From NCBI GenBank assembly GCA_030427205.1, contig JAUHXC010000073.1, forward strand, positions 1 to 34,914: 34,914 nt of DNA, in the 5' to 3' direction. The notes below the pieces were generated by a model. That model was not told the DNA's origin. It worked only from the letters and a program-made list of their open reading frames with translations, and did no database searches. Made by a program: the position numbers and the translations under genes. This document shows positions 32,768 to 34,914 of the stretch, piece by piece. This DNA is from a bacterium (GTDB lineage Bacteria > Myxococcota_A > Bradymonadia > UBA7976 > UBA1532). Position 1 is the stretch's first letter. Every line of letters begins with the position of its first letter.

Positions 32768-33844
32768 GTGATACGGCATCGACGGAGTATAGTCGGGGCT
32801 GGCGCGCTTTCTGGGCTATCGGAGGTCGAATTGGGTGGTGGCCAAACGGTAGGTAAGGCGGTGGCGACCGGCGCAGTTCATGTGTTCGCCCTCAAACGAC
32901 AGGAGATCCATGTCGCTTGGACGATCGATGACGGCCCCACGGCGCACGGCACGAAGCTGAACTCCAAGATGTCCGATGAAGTCGTTCGCATCCGGAAGTC
33001 ACGCGGAGACAAGGTGGGCAAGTCGAAGAACCTCGTACCGGCGACATGGTACATTCAGCGCGACTTCTCAAGGTCTCAGAGGAAGCGTGCCCTCTTGGAG
33101 AGCCTACAGGCAGAGGGTGACGAGATCGCGATTCATTCGTTCCATAAGACGAAGAACCACTGCGAGTGGTTTCCGGGCGGAGGGTCTGGTGGAAATATCA
33201 GTATCGCCTATGACCGTAAGCAGCCATGGCTCGGTATCGCTGATGCGATGCGTGATCTGACCAGTTTCACCCATGATCTCCGGAAGTGGGGCTTGCATGT
33301 TCGCTTCGTCCGGATGCCGGGTGGATTCAGAAGTGAGGTACGCAACTACCTGATCAACCGCAGCGTTGCACTCAGTAAGCTCGGGCCGCTCGTGACGGAG
33401 TTGGTGACATCCATATCTAGCGAGAATCCAGGTACACTGAGCTACCCGACCCCACCACCTGGCCGCGTGCAACGACTGGCTCACAAGGAAGAGTTGCGGA
33501 TTTTCTACTCCCAGATACAGCAGACCCTCAAGAAACTGGGTCTCCACTTGTGGGAGGGAAGCCACCGAGGTCAACCAGAGCTAACCGCATCCAACAGCGG
33601 AATGAGTTGGGAGGCTGAAAGTCATAGTAACTGGAGCAATGTCAAACGCAAGTTCAATCAACGCTTGAAGGCGGCTCAGGGCAACCCTGGTGGATTGTTC
33701 TCCCTGGTGATCCTTACACACGAGCACAATTCATACCACCCGAATGTGCTCCGGGACATCCGCGAGATGGAGTCAGCAGCCCACGCTGCAAAGATGACTA
33801 TCCGCTATCACACGATGTCCAGCCTGTATTCGTTGGTGCGCTAA
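32768..33844 (+). CDS. Polysaccharide deacetylase (NodB)-like protein, probably horizontally acquired
   Basis: Up to 358 residues from a GTG at 32768. A TTG at 32831 with GGAGGT four bases upstream is an equally good start. NodB motifs are readable: HVAWTIDDGP (metal and base Asp pair), EIAIHSFHK (His-x-x-x-His metal site), VRMPGGFRSEV (the RxPxG-type motif) and VILTHEH near the end. The family removes N- or O-acetyl groups from chitin, peptidoglycan or other glycans. No signal peptide precedes the first motif, which is unusual, so the product is cytoplasmic or the export signal was lost. Sampled lines are 57% (33361-33420) and 42% (33601-33660) G+C against about 70% for neighbours, with correspondingly different codon use. 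It is flanked on both sides by short repeats, supporting transfer. Confidence 0.8.
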   Translation: MIRHRRSIVGAGALSGLSEVELGGGQTVGKAVATGAVHVFALKRQEIHVAWTIDDGPTAHGTKLNSKMSDEVVRIRKSRGDKVGKSKNLVPATWYIQRDFSRSQRKRALLESLQAEGDEIAIHSFHKTKNHCEWFPGGGSGGNISIAYDRKQPWLGIADAMRDLTSFTHDLRKWGLHVRFVRMPGGFRSEVRNYLINRSVALSKLGPLVTELVTSISSENPGTLSYPTPPPGRVQRLAHKEELRIFYSQIQQTLKKLGLHLWEGSHRGQPELTASNSGMSWEAESHSNWSNVKRKFNQRLKAAQGNPGGLFSLVILTHEHNSYHPNVLRDIREMESAAHAAKMTIRYHTMSSLYSLVR

Positions 33845-33856
33845 ACGGTGCGGTTT

Positions 33857-33976
33857 GGCGGCAAGGGTGTCGACCATGTGTAGAGGTGCTTGGTAGCCCT
33901 GATGCCCGCATACGGCGAAACTCCGGCAAGGGCGGCAAGGGTGTCGACCATGCGGCGGGGGCAAGGGTGTCGACCA
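33857..33976. repeat. Short direct repeats right of the deacetylase gene
   Basis: GGCGGCAAGGGTGTCGACC plus ATG occurs at 33857-33878 and 33931-33952. A third copy lacking the first bases is at 33961-33976. A related block, GGTGkCGACCATGTrTAGAGG followed by TGATGCCCG, occurs at 33866, 33994 and 34449. The unit resembles the reverse complement of the repeat left of the gene (GGCAGGGGTGCCACC). No gene is seen here. Confidence 0.7.
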
Positions 33977-34229
33977 GCCTTGGTGGAGCCTTGGTGGCGA
34001 CCATGTATAGAGGCCGAAAGGGAGCTTGGTGCTTCTGATGCCCGAACACGGTGAAGCCCGACCGACCGTGGGCCACATGGACCCTCTCACCAGCCCGCAT
34101 ACGGTCCCTCGCGCTCGATGCGCACGTTTCCGACGGCCACGAGCCCGATCCCCAGGCGCACCGCTACCGCGCGCCACCCGACGCCACTGACACCACCATC
34201 ATGACCGCATCCGCCGGCCGCGCCTGAAG

Positions 34230-34384
34230 CTACCCGCCCGGCGCGAGCGCCATGCACGTCGGCCGACACCCCTCGACCGGGAACCCGCACCCCTCCACCG
34301 CATCCAGCAGCGCCTTCATCGCCCGCCGGTAGGTCTCAACAAAGACCCGATACCCCGCCCGCCACTCGATCCGCTGCCGCCGGC
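34230..34384 (-). pseudogene. Duplicated 3' stub of the RAYT-like gene
   Basis: This is an exact copy of the last coding part of the gene ending at 34685: RQRIEWRAGYRVFVETYRRA through to the GFPVEGCRP end. It was carried along in the tandem duplication. It lacks everything upstream of that point and has no start, so it is a dead fragment. Confidence 0.7.
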
Positions 34385-34408
34385 AGCCTTGGTGGCGCTG
34401 CCGCCGGC

Positions 34409-34452
34409 AGCCTTGGTGGAGCCTTGGTGGAGCCTTGGTGGAGCCTTGGTGG
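34409..34452. repeat. 11-bp satellite AGCCTTGGTGG, four tandem units
   Basis: Units start at 34409, 34420, 34431 and 34442, with an isolated one at 34385. The equivalent place in the other duplicate has only two units (33976-33997). The copy-number difference between otherwise identical blocks shows slippage. Confidence 0.85.
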
Positions 34453-34684
34453 CGACCATGTATAGAGGCCGAAAGGGAGCTTGGTGCTTCTGATGCCCGA
34501 ACACGGTGAAGCCCGACCGACCGTGGGCCACATGGACCCTCTCACCAGCCCGCATACGGTCCCTCGCGCTCGATGCGCACGTTTCCGACGGCCACGAGCC
34601 CGATCCCCAGGCGCACCGCTACCGCGCGCCACCCGACGCCACTGACACCACCATCATGACCGCATCCGCCGGCCGCGCCTGAAG

Positions 34685-34914
34685 CTACCCGCCCGGCGCG
34701 AGCGCCATGCACGTCGGCCGACACCCCTCGACCGGGAACCCGCACCCCTCCACCGCATCCAGCAGCGCCTTCATCGCCCGCCGGTAGGTCTCAACAAAGA
34801 CCCGATACCCCGCCCGCCACTCGATCCGCTGCCGCCGGCTGCTGGCATGCACCGCCGGCGCCGGGCTGTGCGCGCTCTCCTCCGGGCGACCGTGCGGATC
34901 CACCCGCAGCACAC
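34685..34914 (-). CDS. C-terminal end of a RAYT-like transposase, cut by the window edge
   Basis: The frame enters from the right edge and stops at 34685, giving 75 or more residues. The motifs are LRVDPHGRPEESAHSPAPAV, then RAGYRVFVETYRRAMKAL, then FPVEGCRP. This order (xDPHxRP, SPAPxxH, YRxFVxxYRxA, FPxGxxxP) is what I recall at the C-terminus of delta-proteobacterial RAYT-like transposases, the part missing from the remnant at 31820-32342. The catalytic half lies outside the window, so whether the gene is intact cannot be judged. Its 3' end is duplicated downstream. Confidence 0.6.
   Translation of the reverse strand, partial: VLRVDPHGRPEESAHSPAPAVHASSRRQRIEWRAGYRVFVETYRRAMKALLDAVEGCGFPVEGCRPTCMALAPGG

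Larger units (their letters stand above)
33976..34839. repeat. Tandem duplication, two 409-bp copies offset by 455 bp
   Basis: 33976-34384 and 34431-34839 are identical as far as I could compare by eye. The 46 bases between them are filled by variable AGCCTTGGTGG units. Sequence diverges at 34385 versus 34840. The duplicated block contains short-repeat DNA at its left and, on the minus strand, the last 51 or so codons of the RAYT-like gene at its right. Identity implies a recent event. Apart from the transposase tail, the 33845-34684 stretch holds no gene I can support. Confidence 0.88.

Noticed and set aside
32540..32779. Small His/Trp/Cys/Gln-rich repeat protein across the minisatellite
   Set aside because: All frames across a 24-bp repeat give an 8-residue repeat; no ribosome site or recognisable start, and the hairpins explain the sequence better.
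34087..34745. Two identical 67-codon minus-strand frames (34087-34290 and 34542-34745)
   Set aside because: They are the same sequence in the two duplicate blocks, overlap the transposase 3' end, and have no ribosome site or domain.

Overview
The window is about 35 kb of very GC-rich DNA; a sampled 60-base stretch at 26521-26580 is 70% G+C. Gene content points to a Gram-negative bacterium of the former Deltaproteobacteria, probably Myxococcota or Bradymonadota. Support comes from a MopE-type calcium-binding secreted protein, a 12-repeat FG-GAP lipoprotein, lipoproteins with long Pro/Glu linkers, an Omp85 protein, a PAS hybrid histidine kinase and a DUF1501 plus c-type-cytochrome module. No rRNA, tRNA or CRISPR array was seen. 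The lineage is an inference from gene style, not from a marker gene.

Layout. At 21-2509 two exported proteins are divergently transcribed; both have parts resembling NlpC/P60 or CHAP amidase folds, and the first seems to have lost its C-terminus. At 2524-11392 a four-gene minus-strand operon runs from a putative promoter at 11453-11481. Its order is a small exported/membrane protein, a protein-kinase-like membrane protein with a TolA-like Ala/Glu/Lys rod, a 1309-residue almost wholly helical protein, and a metallophosphoesterase with a long acidic disordered N-terminus. This is the best candidate here for an undescribed system. At 11589-17472 come a lipoprotein overlapping an Omp85/TamA-like outer-membrane protein, then a hybrid histidine kinase. 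At 17477-21457 (minus) lies the FG-GAP lipoprotein. At 21586-26954 (plus) a tightly coupled operon encodes a c-type-cytochrome lipoprotein, a DUF1549/DUF1588/DUF1585-like cytochrome, a small lipoprotein and a Tat-exported DUF1501 protein. At 27015-29482 an SGNH-like protein and an MBOAT acyltransferase form an O-acetylation pair. At 29508-30449 (minus) is an unrecognised helical protein with two palindromes upstream.

From about 30.6 kb the character changes. There is 1.2 kb of gene-less, repetitive, extremely GC-rich DNA, then a broken REP-associated tyrosine transposase (RAYT)-like gene, then palindromic minisatellites. Next is a polysaccharide-deacetylase-like gene of clearly lower GC. Beyond it lie more short repeats, a 455-bp-offset tandem duplication, and the C-terminal end of a second RAYT-like gene running off the right edge. 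Short repeats on the two sides of the deacetylase gene share a core and look inverted relative to each other. This segment is best read as a REP/RAYT-type repeat island carrying a foreign gene.

Functional families are named from motifs read by eye; no database search was possible.
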